A stretch of 64,000 nucleotides of DNA, from the NCBI GenBank assembly GCA_965217565.1, contig CBDCIS010000003.1, positions 372,001-436,000 of the forward strand, written 5' to 3'. This DNA comes from CBDCIS01 sp965217565 (lineage in GTDB: Bacteria > Chloroflexota > Dehalococcoidia > Lucifugimonadales > CATOSD01). Within the stretch, counting starts at the first letter, position 1, and the number at the start of each line of letters is the position of its first letter. The translations under genes and the position numbers were made by a program. Positions 15,527 through 23,737 of the stretch are shown piece by piece. The notes under the pieces were generated by a model. It made no database searches, was not told the DNA's origin, and saw only the letters and a list, made by a program, of their open reading frames with translations.

Positions 15527-16239
15527 GTTCCGCGGGCGACCTGCTCCTTTTGCCAGGCATAATCAACGTCGCCCACGTAGAACTTGTCAGGATTCTCAAT
15601 AGCCCATATCTGCTTGCGAATGATCCAGTTATCGGGTTCGAGCGCCATGCCCCTGCGCCACTCCTCCAGCGCGTCCTCGACTCTGCCGTCGCGGTACAGG
15701 GCTTGGCCGCGCCTGAAGCGCGCGTTAGCCTCGCTGTGGTCAGAGCCGAGTTCCTCCTCCGACGACCTTGCCTCGTCGTCGAGAACGGACTCCCCGGCCC
15801 ATCGTTCGACCATGCGCGCGGTCTCCGCGCGTCGAATGTCGAATCCGCCCAGCTTCTTGTAGCGCACTACGCCCCGTTCGTCTATCAGATAGCCGTTGGG
15901 GATTGCCTTGAATCCATAGAGTTGGCCCAGCAGGTTTTCTTCGTCCACCAGCGTGGTGAACTCCGCCCCCGCCCTTTCGGCGTATGGCCGAGCCTTCTCC
16001 GCGCCCTGAGCGTCCATTGCGATGGAGAGCACCTCGACGCCGCTGCCGCGGTGCCTCTCATAGAATTGCTGCCATACAGGCAGCTGCTCGCGGCACGCTC
16101 ACCACGACGCCCACATGAAAATGACCAGTTTCTTGCCGCAATAGCGCGACAGGCTTACGTCCTCGCCGTCCAGCGAGCGCAACGTGAAGTCTGGGGCCTG
16201 GCCACCCACCTCAACGCTCGTGATACCACCTACAGCCAT
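15523..16239 (-). CDS. TlpA-like thioredoxin selenoprotein (in-frame UGA = Sec47) with TPR-like tail
   Basis: A 238-residue AhpC/TSA-TlpA type redoxin, read from ATG 16239 (AGGAGGG upstream) through an in-frame TGA at 16101-16099. The N-terminal segment VGGQAPDFTLRSLDGEDVSL leads to FMWASW-U-ACREQLP, where cysteine thioredoxins have WCxxCRxE; Sec47 and Cys49 make a UxC pair, one residue tighter than CxxC. The thioredoxin fold continues with VLSIAMDAQG, the cis-Pro segment AIPNGYLIDERG and a TPR-like tail (about 155-215). No signal peptide is seen, so it is probably cytoplasmic. A perfect hairpin follows the UGA. Without read-through the gene would lose its whole active site. A glutaredoxin gene lies 68 bases upstream on the same strand. 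Confidence 0.8.
16068..16084 (-). promoter_or_regulatory. Putative bacterial SECIS hairpin of the TlpA-like gene
   Basis: GCTGCC pairs perfectly with GGCAGC around a five-base loop TGTAT. The stem starts 14 bases after the UGA and the loop is about 21-25 bases after it; the loop holds a GU, as in known bacterial SECIS apical loops. Confidence 0.7.
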
Positions 16240-16307
16240 GCGTCCCTCCTCTGACCTATCCTATCTTGCGCGATTGAGGAGCCAACGACTCCTTGAGGTC
16301 AGAAGCT

Positions 16308-16526
16308 TCAACCGACGCCGTGGAACCCGACACTAACCTGCTCTCCCTCGAGCATCACCGGCGTGATTCGCTCGCCGCCGGTGAGCTTCTCCAGTTCCTC
16401 CCAGGCCTCGGGACGCAGCGCCAGGTCGATCTCTTCGTACTCGGTTCCCGCCGTGTCGAGCTCATCCTTGAGCGCGTCCGAAAAGGTGCACTCAGGATGA
16501 GTGTACAGAACCACTGTATCAGCCAA
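16308..16526 (-). CDS. Small glutaredoxin-like protein, CxxS type
   Basis: A 72-residue glutaredoxin fold protein: VVLYTHPECTFSDAL carries the active-site Cys in a CTFS (CxxS) motif, followed by EIDLALRPEAWEEL and the cis-proline in RITPVMLEG, ending with VSVGFHGVG. It starts at TTG 16526 with GGAGG six bases upstream; no ATG is available. The CxxS motif suggests a monothiol mechanism such as glutathione-type deglutathionylation or a partner of a selenoprotein. It lies upstream of the TlpA-like selenoprotein on the same strand and could reduce it. A longer open frame to 16748 is just unused upstream sequence. Confidence 0.8.
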   Translation of the reverse strand: MADTVVLYTHPECTFSDALKDELDTAGTEYEEIDLALRPEAWEELEKLTGGERITPVMLEGEQVSVGFHGVG

Positions 16527-16657
16527 TTTACGCCTCCGTTTCAGGGCTGCCGGCCAATCTGAGCTTCTGGGCGGGCCACAACCCTCTCCAAAGATAGTAG
16601 AGCATCGACGCCTCGTTTGCAAAGGGGGCCGGGCGGCCCTGCAGGGTCTTTCCAAAG

Positions 16658-16921
16658 TCAGGAAACGGGCAGAACTGCTGTGGCGGGTTGGGCGGCCAGT
16701 CGTTGGGCTCGGCCAGTGAGGGGTTCCTTGGCCGACCATAGTCGGCACATCCCCCGCAGCAGCGTAACCGCCACGTTCCGGAGCAGACCGATTACCATTC
16801 CTCGCTGATGACTGTGCAGTACCTGACGGTCTTCACCAAAACTGTCGTCCTTGACGTGGAACAAGCTATTTTCTATGCTCCAATGGCCTCGTATCAGATC
16901 CAGCGCTTGCGGCGGCGACAT
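16658..16921 (-). pseudogene. ISAs1-family transposase, C-terminal fragment
   Basis: The fragment contains LIRGHWSIENSLFHVKDDSF, GEDRQVLHSHQRGMVIGLL and LAAQPATAVLPVS, the conserved end of ISAs1-type DDE transposases including the Glu of WSIEN. It begins abruptly at about 16921 without the two Asp motifs, so the 5' two thirds are missing. The stretch 16528-16657 downstream has an open frame ending SPETEA just before the glutaredoxin start; it resembles no family I know and may be IS end sequence or gene debris. Confidence 0.8.
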
Positions 16922-16995
16922 GCGCCATAGCCAACACGCGCTGGGAGCGCCATCCGGGCGATATGCCGTCCGTCCCCGGCTGAGGGCGCGGGGCT

Positions 16996-17290
16996 TCAGC
17001 AGAAGGTCAGGTCGCCAAGGTCAGAAGTGCTGCTCAACTTCCCTTGCAGACTCATCGGCACACACCCCTCCAATTGATTCCCGCCGAGGTACAGTTTTTG
17101 GAGTTTCGCAAGGTTCCCCAACTCTCGCGGCAGCTCCCCGCTCAACTCGTTGTTGCTGAGGTACAGCCCTTTCAGGTTGGAGAGGTTGCCCAGCTCCGGC
17201 GGTATCTCCCCGCTCAAGTCGTTGTCGGCGAGGTTCAGATCTGCCAGGTTGGAGAGGCTGCCCAGCTCCGGCGCCACCCACCTGGTCAAC
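16996..17290 (-). pseudogene. Leucine-rich-repeat protein, C-terminal fragment
   Basis: About four 24-residue leucine-rich repeats of the plant-like type (LSNLADLNLADNDLSGEIP, LSNLKGLYLSNNELSGELP, LAKLQKLYLGGNQLEGCVP) followed by a short capping tail SLQGKLSSTSDLGDLTFC and a stop. The repeats begin without a start or signal peptide around 17290, where the opposite strand becomes an alcohol dehydrogenase fragment. Such LRR tails in related genomes belong to large surface proteins. This copy is a broken 3' end. Confidence 0.75.
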
Positions 17291-17686
17291 TCTTCCACCG
17301 AGGACGTGCAGGCCAGTGTCCGGGAGATTACCAAGGGCGAGATGGCCGACTACGCCTTCGAGATGATAGGCACCACCGAGACCATCAACCAGGCCCTGCA
17401 TACCACCCGCAGGGGAGGCGTAGCGATAGCCGTGGGAGTCACTCCTACGGGCGCACAGCTTACCATTGACCCTGACTTTCTCCACCAGGACCGGGTACTC
17501 ATGGGCTGCACCTACGGCTCCTGCTACCCAAGGGCCGATATGCCCAGGTTTGTGGACTTGTATATGTCGGGCAAGCTGAAGCTGGACGAGCTAATCACCC
17601 GCACCTTCAAGCTGGATGAGATTAACACCGCCTTCGATGTCCTCGACCGGGGTGAGGTGGCCCGGAGCCTCATCCTTTATAGCTAA
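17265..17686 (+). pseudogene. Zinc-type alcohol dehydrogenase, C-terminal fragment
   Basis: The frame from about GATHLVNSSTEDVQASVREI through YAFEMIGTTETINQALHTTR, GGVAIAVGV and LDELITRTFKLDEINTAFDVL to the stop is the last third of a medium-chain Zn alcohol dehydrogenase (FrmA-like). The catalytic domain and the NAD glycine motif are absent; upstream the sequence becomes antisense leucine-rich repeat. It is a rearrangement product and unlikely to be functional. Its stop overlaps the stop of the convergent GLUG-protein gene by a few bases. Confidence 0.8.
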
Positions 17687-20600
17687 CCGCCTTCCCGCCT
17701 CCGCCGCGACCTCCACTTCAGACCCCAGATCATACCCAGCGGAGCCATCAACAGGAACAGGTTGACAGCCGCCGCTTCCATCGGCACCGCCCACTCCGGA
17801 GAGGTACACCCGCCACCGCCGGACTCCACTGCCGGCGTGGGTTCCTGCTCCCCAACCGCGGTTGCCGGGGCCGTGGCTGTCGGGACGGGTGGCACGGATG
17901 TCGCCGTCGGCGTTGGCTCGGGCATGGGCGCGGGGATTGATGTCGCCGTGGGGACTGGCGTTGGAGTTGGCTCGGGCGTGGGCGCGGGGATTGATGTCGC
18001 CGTGGGGACTGGCGTTGGAGTTGGCTCGGGCGTGGGCGCGGGGATTGCTGTCGCCGCAGGCTCAGGGGTAGGTGTGGGTTCAGGCGTGGGCGCGGGGATT
18101 GCTGTCGCCGCAGGCTCAGGGGTAGGTGTGGAAATGGGCAGCACCGACATGGCCGAACTCTGCGCAGTCTTGTCGGTACCATGCCCATCGGTGTAGGACG
18201 CCGTCGCGCGCAGGTGCTTGTCCGCGTCCTCGGCCACCGGCATATAGGTGTCTGACGTGGCCCCCTCGATGACCTTCCAACCGGTCGCCCCGTCCGGGGA
18301 ACTCTCCCATTTCCACGTGGCGCCGCTGACGCCGCCGTCGGAATCGGTAAGGCTTGCCGTTAGCTCGGCGCCAACCTGGGGCTGCGCAGAGGACAGGGCC
18401 ACCGCCCCACCCTCGTCGGTCACCGTGATGGTCACCGTGACGGTGGCGCTGGCGCCGGATGGGTCTGCGGCCGTCACCTCGACTGTATAGCTGGCCTGTG
18501 TCTCGAAGTCCAGTGCGGCTTTCGTCTTCAGTTGCCCGGATGATTCCTCAATGTCGAATGACCCGCCATCGGCGCCGCCCAGCGTGTAGGTCAATGTGTC
18601 GTTCTCCGAGTCCGCGGCCGCAACCGGGCTGCCGACGTTCTCACCCGCGGCCGTGTTCTCCTCCACGCTCCGTGCGCCGGTCTCCACGGCAGGGAACTCG
18701 GGGGCGCTGTTCACCACATCGTCCGATACGGCCTGCGCGGTCTTGCGGGAGTCGTGTCCGTCGGTGTAGGACGCCGTCGCCCGCAGGCGCTTGCCCGCGT
18801 CCTCGGCCGCCGGCGTGTAGGTGTCTGATGTGGCCCCCTCAATCACCGCCCAGCCGGTCGCCACGTCCGAGGAGGTCTCCCATTCCCACGTTGTGCCGCT
18901 GACGCCGCCGTCGGGATCGGTAAGGGCAGCCGTTAGCTCGGTCCCAACCTGAGGCTGCGCCGACGGCAGGGTTACCGCCCCGTCCTCGTCCACGTTGGTG
19001 ACGGTCACCGTCACCGTGATGGTGGCGTCGGTCGTCGCGTCGGCGTTGTGTTTGGCGTCCTTGCCATCGTGGACCGACACAGTCAAGGAGTAGCTGGCCT
19101 GTGTCTCGAAGTCCAGTGCGGCCTTCGTCTTCAACTGCCCGGACGATTCCTCGATGTCGAATGAGGCAGCGCCGGCGCCGCTCAGCCTGTAGGTCAACAC
19201 GTCGTTGTCGGCGTCGGTGGCCGCAACCGGGGCGCCGATACTCTCGCCCGAGGCCGTGTTCTCCTCCACGCTCCTTGCGCCGGTCTCCGTGTCGGGGAAC
19301 TCGGGGGGGCTGTTCATGCGCTGCCTGCCGAACTCCTGCCAGGTTGCGGCGCCGTCGCCATCGAAATCAACTTTCAGGACCGGATACTGGCTGCTCGTGC
19401 CAAAGTCCCAAAAGTCATCGGTCCCGGTCGCGGAGTTGTCATCCCCGTCGGCGTTATCCAGGTCAGCGCTCCAGCCGCGGTATATGCCGGTGTAACTGGT
19501 GGGAGCCTGCAGCTCGGCTGTGGTCTTGCCCTCGAGGCCCGCGGAGTCCCCGTAATCTCTTTCAACTCCGGTCGCCTGGCCGGAGGTTTGGGTGTCCCAG
19601 AAGCTGGCGATGATTGTGCTTTCGCGACTAGACCCGACCAGCCCGCCGACCACCCAAACCCCGGTTACGCTGCCGGTGGCGTAGCTGGCGATGATTGTGC
19701 CTTCATTCATATCCCCGGCCAGCCCGCCGCTGTACGTGTCGGTTGACGACACGCTGCCGGTGGCGTAGCTGGCGATGACTGAGCCTCCTGAATTTCGCCC
19801 GACCAGCCCGGCGACAAACGAATCCCCGGTTACGTTGCCGGTGGCGTAGCTGGCGATGATCGTGGCTTCATTCTCATTATTATTCCCGACCAGCCCGCCG
19901 ACAACCTCTCTGCCGGACACGCTGCCGGTGGCGTAGCTGTCGCTGATCGTGCCTTCATTATTTTTCCCGACCAGCCCGCCGACCTCCCAGCTTCCCGATA
20001 CGCTGCCGGTGGCGTAGCTATCGCTGATTTTGCTGCTGGTATTGGAGGTGTAGTAATTGTACCCGACCAGCCCGCCGACCTCCCAGCTTCCCGATACGCT
20101 GCCGGTGGCGTAGCTGTTGTTGATCGTGCCTCCATTACCCCCGGCCAGCCCGCCAACCTTAAGAGCTAGATCTAAAATGACCGATACGCTGGCGGTGGCG
20201 TAGCTGTCGCTGATCGTGCCTCCACTATTATCCCCGACCAGCCCGCCGAGCCATGTATCACTATGTCCCTTGTCGGTTGCCTCGCCGGTTGCCGAGACGC
20301 TGCCGGTGACGTGGCTGGCGACGATTGTGCCCGTATTATCCCCGACCAGCCCGCCGACGTAGGCCTCCCCGGTTACATCGGCATCAACCAGCCCGACTTC
20401 GCGGATGACGACGGAGCTATTAGTATCGCTGAAAAGACCAATATGATAGGTTTTTACATCAGGGTCCGTGGCATTGATGTACAGGTTGGAGATGGTGTGT
20501 CCGTTGCCATCGAAGATGGCATTGAACCATGAATGTAACCCTCTAGCTATGCCAATTGGTTCCCAGCCGTTGCCGGTGGTCCACTCGGTATTGACTGCAC

Positions 20601-20961
20601 CGGAGGCGTAGCTGTCGGCCTTATCGAAGTCGAGCGAGCGGGCCAACTCGTAGCCGTTGCAGTTCGCGTTGCAGACCTCTCCTGCCTCAGCGTTGGGAAA
20701 CGCGGCGGCGTAGGTTTCAGCGTTGTAGTCCGGATTCCCGTCGCCATCGAGGTCGTAGCGGATAGCGTCCAGCTGCTCCAGGTTGGAGACCTCGATGAGG
20801 CCGTCGCCGTCGGTGTCGTACTTCCCGTTGGCCGTCTGGGAGTTGGCGACCCCCAGAGTCGCCGCCATCAGCAGCGCGACCGTAATGAAGTAAGCTAACC
20901 GACTGGTCTGACGCCCGAAAACTGTATCCCAGGCATCCGTAACGAAATGAAGCAGGCGCAC
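17683..20961 (-). CDS. Large surface protein with GLUG repeats, cadherin-like domains and Pro-rich anchored tail
   Basis: About 1,092 residues. From the N-terminus: signal-like helix (LAYFITVALLMAATLGVANS, residues 24-43), a Ca-binding-like DTDGDG segment, some ten GLUG motifs of the form GGLVGxNxGTIxxSYATGSVS (about 150-470), two cadherin-like domains (ARSVEENTA...), each followed by an Ig-like TWEWETSSD... domain, a PTPEPAAT repeat region, then GGGGCTSPEW, a hydrophobic helix and an Arg-rich end. The GTG at 20961 is chosen because it gives a normal signal-peptide length; a GTG at 21078 would add 39 residues. The GGGGC + helix + basic tail looks like a C-terminal sorting signal. Likely an adhesin or cell-surface protein. 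Confidence 0.75.
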   Translation of the reverse strand: MRLLHFVTDAWDTVFGRQTSRLAYFITVALLMAATLGVANSQTANGKYDTDGDGLIEVSNLEQLDAIRYDLDGDGNPDYNAETYAAAFPNAEAGEVCNANCNGYELARSLDFDKADSYASGAVNTEWTTGNGWEPIGIARGLHSWFNAIFDGNGHTISNLYINATDPDVKTYHIGLFSDTNSSVVIREVGLVDADVTGEAYVGGLVGDNTGTIVASHVTGSVSATGEATDKGHSDTWLGGLVGDNSGGTISDSYATASVSVILDLALKVGGLAGGNGGTINNSYATGSVSGSWEVGGLVGYNYYTSNTSSKISDSYATGSVSGSWEVGGLVGKNNEGTISDSYATGSVSGREVVGGLVGNNNENEATIIASYATGNVTGDSFVAGLVGRNSGGSVIASYATGSVSSTDTYSGGLAGDMNEGTIIASYATGSVTGVWVVGGLVGSSRESTIIASFWDTQTSGQATGVERDYGDSAGLEGKTTAELQAPTSYTGIYRGWSADLDNADGDDNSATGTDDFWDFGTSSQYPVLKVDFDGDGAATWQEFGRQRMNSPPEFPDTETGARSVEENTASGESIGAPVAATDADNDVLTYRLSGAGAASFDIEESSGQLKTKAALDFETQASYSLTVSVHDGKDAKHNADATTDATITVTVTVTNVDEDGAVTLPSAQPQVGTELTAALTDPDGGVSGTTWEWETSSDVATGWAVIEGATSDTYTPAAEDAGKRLRATASYTDGHDSRKTAQAVSDDVVNSAPEFPAVETGARSVEENTAAGENVGSPVAAADSENDTLTYTLGGADGGSFDIEESSGQLKTKAALDFETQASYTVEVTAADPSGASATVTVTITVTDEGGAVALSSAQPQVGAELTASLTDSDGGVSGATWKWESSPDGATGWKVIEGATSDTYMPVAEDADKHLRATASYTDGHGTDKTAQSSAMSVLPISTPTPEPAATAIPAPTPEPTPTPEPAATAIPAPTPEPTPTPVPTATSIPAPTPEPTPTPVPTATSIPAPMPEPTPTATSVPPVPTATAPATAVGEQEPTPAVESGGGGCTSPEWAVPMEAAAVNLFLLMAPLGMIWGLKWRSRRRREGG
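17905..18130. repeat. Tandem 60-bp repeats encoding a PTPEP-type linker
   Basis: Four units of about 60 bases (sharing GGCGCGGGGATTG and GTCGCCG blocks) encode the Pro/Thr/Glu/Ala linker of the GLUG surface protein. Two subtypes alternate pairwise. Copy number is likely to vary between strains. Confidence 0.8.
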
Positions 20962-20967
20962 AGAGGA

Positions 20968-21088
20968 GCCCCCTTGCGGCAGGATTCGGCCACCTAGCCA
21001 CAGGTTGACGTTCTCCACACAGAAGCTGCAAGGGGGCGTGAGGGCCTCCTGCAAACTCCTGATGGAGCGGATGAACACTGTGGCTAGG
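20968..21088 (-). promoter_or_regulatory. Interleaved inverted repeats in the leader of the GLUG-protein gene
   Basis: On the coding strand the order is CCTAGCCACAG (21088-21078), GCCCCCTTGC (21037-21028), CTGTGGCTAGG (21003-20993), GCAAGGGGGC (20977-20968). The first pairs with the third (11 bp) and the second with the fourth (10 bp), a pseudoknot topology. The last arm contains the purine-rich AAGGGGG that would be the ribosome site of the GTG at 20961, so folding could control translation. The reading is from complementarity only. Confidence 0.5.
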
Positions 21089-21342
21089 TTCGGGGGTGAT
21101 TATCGCACTGTCGAGGGGGAAGAGCAAGGAGCGAAGAATGGCTGAGTGTGGGGAGTGGGCCGAGGCATTTCAAGACTGGCTGGCTAGATTTGCCTTTTAG
21201 TGGTCGGTTGCATTGACATCCGAAGGCGCCGAGGTGTATCCTGTATCTAAATCAGATTCGTGGCTTCGCAAACTGCATATATTATAACTTCTCTTCACTT
21301 TCTTTCCCTATAATTTCTCGCAACTATACGAATTCAGATATA

Positions 21343-21374
21343 AAGCCCCCTGACACTTACATATCAGGGGGCTT
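21343..21374. terminator. Strong hairpin, possible terminator
   Basis: AAGCCCCCTGA and TCAGGGGGCTT form a perfect 11-bp stem with a 10-base loop. Read on the - strand it is followed by TATATC, on the + strand by no T run, so termination strength is uncertain. It lies in an AT-rich stretch (21240-21345) between the GLUG gene and the dispersed repeat. No gene is seen in 21090-22070. Confidence 0.45.
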
Positions 21375-21469
21375 GGTGAAGATGTAGGGCTGCGGACTCT
21401 CCAATGCTCTTTCGATTCACGGTCACCTCCAACTCTTCGGTAACCATATTTTTGAGGTCATGCACACCC

Positions 21470-21910
21470 TTGACATATGCGAACGCGCGTGCTACCGTAT
21501 CCTCATCGACTCACACACCCGCCATCGCTCCCGCTCGTCAGACCGCAACGGAAATCGCCCGGCCGATGTGCGAAAACCACAGAAATAAGTGTCTCATTTC
21601 CTGTACAAACAACCGCGACCCTACTACATTCCAACTCAGAAACATCCCCTAAATCCTCTCACAGCGTCACAGACCCCAAGTAGGAATGAGACACAATGAA
21701 TCAACATGAGACACCCACAGGCGTTTTTTCCGCCAGCGAAAACATCCATCCGTCCAGATGCGAGCTAATCCCACACCTGGTCCGACCTGCATGAGGGGCC
21801 TGTCTGCCTCCTCGATAGCCGTTAAAATCCCTCAACCGCCGCAGCGGCTCGCGGCTCGGCAATCTCAAATCCTAATTCTGACAACGCCATGCACCCGAAC
21901 AATCGAAAGA
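21470..21910 (+). repeat. Dispersed non-coding repeat, copy A; candidate small RNA locus
   Basis: This region shares several blocks, in the same order, with 42322-42650: TTGACA followed 17 bases later by GTGCTA-type -10 sequence (21470-21498), then a block near 21597-21760 (CATTTC, CCGCGA, CATTCC, ACCCCAAGTAGG, GACACCCACAGG, CAGCGA, ACATCC) and, 120 bases later, TCTGACAACGCC and CGAACAATCGAAAGACCC (about 21876-21913). No reading frame is conserved between the copies. A hairpin GGCG-TTTTTTC-CGCC in copy A is replaced by GGC-TTTT-GCC in copy B. Looks like a mobile intergenic repeat or a non-coding RNA family with its own promoter. Confidence 0.55.
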
Positions 21911-22074
21911 CCCTGGCGGCCCTGATCCACCACCTGGAGAAATGGAAGGCCTCGTTGGGGCCCGATGGGATGCGGGCAATGATTGCCCCGCGAGTTTCCT
22001 TTCCAGCCCTATCTACCCCCGCGCATCCCCTGATAAACTGACTACCAACAAACTGTTCAACTGCGGAGGCCAAG

Positions 22075-22735
22075 TTGCTGAGCACCGCTAGATTTCTGCT
22101 GTGGCTGACGATTCTTTACAACATCGCGGAGGGCGTCGTCGCGCTGTGGTCGGGCATCAGCGCGCGCAGCATTGCGTTGGCCGCGTTCGGCATCGACAGC
22201 TACCTCGAGGTCGCGGCCGCAAGCCTTGTGCTGTGGCGAATCGGCATCGATGACTCCGAGCGCGGGGAGCGAGTCGAGGCCCGTGTCGTAAAGTTCATCG
22301 GCTGGAGCTTTCTCGCGCTGTCGGTGGGAATCCTCATCCAGTCCGGCTTCGCGCTCTCGCGACGGAGCGGGGCAGAGGAGTCGTTGATTGGCATCGGGTT
22401 GGCCGTGGCATCCGTGACGATCATGCCCGCGCTCGCCGTGTGGGAAACTGCGAATCGCCGCAAGAGGCAACCTTATGTCCATCGCTATCGAGGCAAAGGA
22501 GACGCTCGCCTGCTCCTACCTGTCGCTTACGCTGCTGATAGGCCTGGTGGCAAATGCCCTGCTGGGCTGGTGGTGGCTCGACGCGGTGACGGCGCTGCTG
22601 CTCGTGCCCTGGCTGCTCCGCGAATGGTTGGAGGGCGTGCGCGGGGAGGAGCACGAAGAGGCCGTGAGCATATGCTCGTGCCGCCAGTGCCTGTACGGGC
22701 TGAGAGATTGCAGAGCGGCGTGCTGCGCCCCCTGA
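22075..22735 (+). pseudogene. Cation-efflux-like membrane protein, frameshifted
   Basis: The first frame (TTG 22075, GGAGG upstream) encodes four hydrophobic helices with FGIDSYLEVAAASLVLWR, the helix that carries metal ligands in cation diffusion facilitators, then loses the frame near 22450-22475. The remaining part is in the next frame (22475-22735): AIEAKETLACSYLSLTLLIGL, LLGWWWLDAVTALLL and an unusual Cys-rich end, ICSCRQCLYGLRDCRAACC. Joined, they give a normal-looking protein of about 220 residues with the EAKET/WWWLDA second ligand site. A single inserted or deleted base, real or an assembly error, explains the break. Probable role: divalent metal transport. Confidence 0.7.
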
Positions 22736-22736
22736 A

Positions 22737-23669
22737 CTAGCCGTCCAGCAGCGTGTCCAGTTCGGCCTTCTCGCCGGCGGTTAGCTCCCAGCCTGATGCG
22801 TTGGCGTTGCTCACGATCTGCTCCGGGCTGGTCGCTCCCGCAATGACTGAACTCACGTTTGGATTCGCGAGCAGCCAGGCGAAGGCGAGCTCGAGAACGC
22901 TATGACCGCGCGCCGACGCGAACGCTTCCAGCTTGTCCAGAAGGTCGAAGTTCTTGTCGCTGAACATGCCACGGTCGCCCTCTGCCAGTCGCGTGCCATC
23001 AGGAGCGGGCCGCCCGCGCCTGTACTTGCCGGTGAGGAATCCGCTGGCGAGCGGGTAGTAGGGCAGGATGCCCAGTCCGTACCGCTTGCATAACGGCACG
23101 AGCTCCGCTTCTACGCTCCTCTCCATCATGCTGTACGGGGGCTGGACGCTGACGAAGGGCACGAGGCCATTGGTTCTGGACGTCCAGATGGCCTCGCACA
23201 CCTCCCACGCCATGAAGTTGGAGCAGCCGATGTATCGCACCTTGCCCTGTGCGACCATGTCATCGAGGGCGCGCATCGTCTCCTCGATGGGGGTATCGGG
23301 GTCTGGGTAGTGGACCTGGTACAGGTCGATGAAGTCGGTGTCCAGGCATCGCAGGCTCTTCTCCAGTTCCGCCATCAGGTGCTGCCGAGACGCGCCCGAC
23401 TGGTTGGGGCCGTCCCCCATCCGCATGGCTGCCTTGGTGGCGACGAGCGCTTGCTCTCGCTTGCCCTCGAGCGCCCTGCCGATGTACTCCTCGGAGCGTC
23501 TCTCGACACCGTAGGTGTTGGCGGTGTCGATCAGGTTGATGCCCACGTCCAGGGCAAGATTGACGACTCTCGCCGTGCCGTCGGCATCGACCCTGCGCCC
23601 AAAGTTGTTCGCGCCCAAGCCGATTTCAGACACCTCGAGGCCAGATCTGCCAAGTCTTCGATACTTCAA
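22737..23669 (-). CDS. Aldo/keto reductase
   Basis: A 310-residue (beta/alpha)8 NADPH-dependent oxidoreductase of the YghZ/Gpr69A/L-glyceraldehyde-3-phosphate reductase-like group. Motifs: LGRSGLEVSEIGLGANNFG at the start, catalytic Asp and Tyr in LIDTANTYG, Lys in LVATKAA, His in LYQVHYPD, then YIGCSNFMAWEV and the cofactor-binding end NPNVSSVIAGATSPEQI. Start is TTG 23669 with GAGGAAG upstream. Stands alone; its stop is two bases from the end of the cation transporter frame on the other strand. Substrate cannot be predicted. Confidence 0.9.
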   Translation of the reverse strand: MKYRRLGRSGLEVSEIGLGANNFGRRVDADGTARVVNLALDVGINLIDTANTYGVERRSEEYIGRALEGKREQALVATKAAMRMGDGPNQSGASRQHLMAELEKSLRCLDTDFIDLYQVHYPDPDTPIEETMRALDDMVAQGKVRYIGCSNFMAWEVCEAIWTSRTNGLVPFVSVQPPYSMMERSVEAELVPLCKRYGLGILPYYPLASGFLTGKYRRGRPAPDGTRLAEGDRGMFSDKNFDLLDKLEAFASARGHSVLELAFAWLLANPNVSSVIAGATSPEQIVSNANASGWELTAGEKAELDTLLDG

Positions 23670-23737
23670 TTCGTTCTTCCTCTTTTTTCAGGATTTTTCG
23701 GTGCGTCGCCGTCCGCGTGACTGTGTTGGACAGCCGA

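Noticed and set aside
17900..18130. Possible CRISPR-like direct repeats
   Set aside because: The 60-bp units are contiguous, without unique spacers, and encode a Pro-rich linker in frame.
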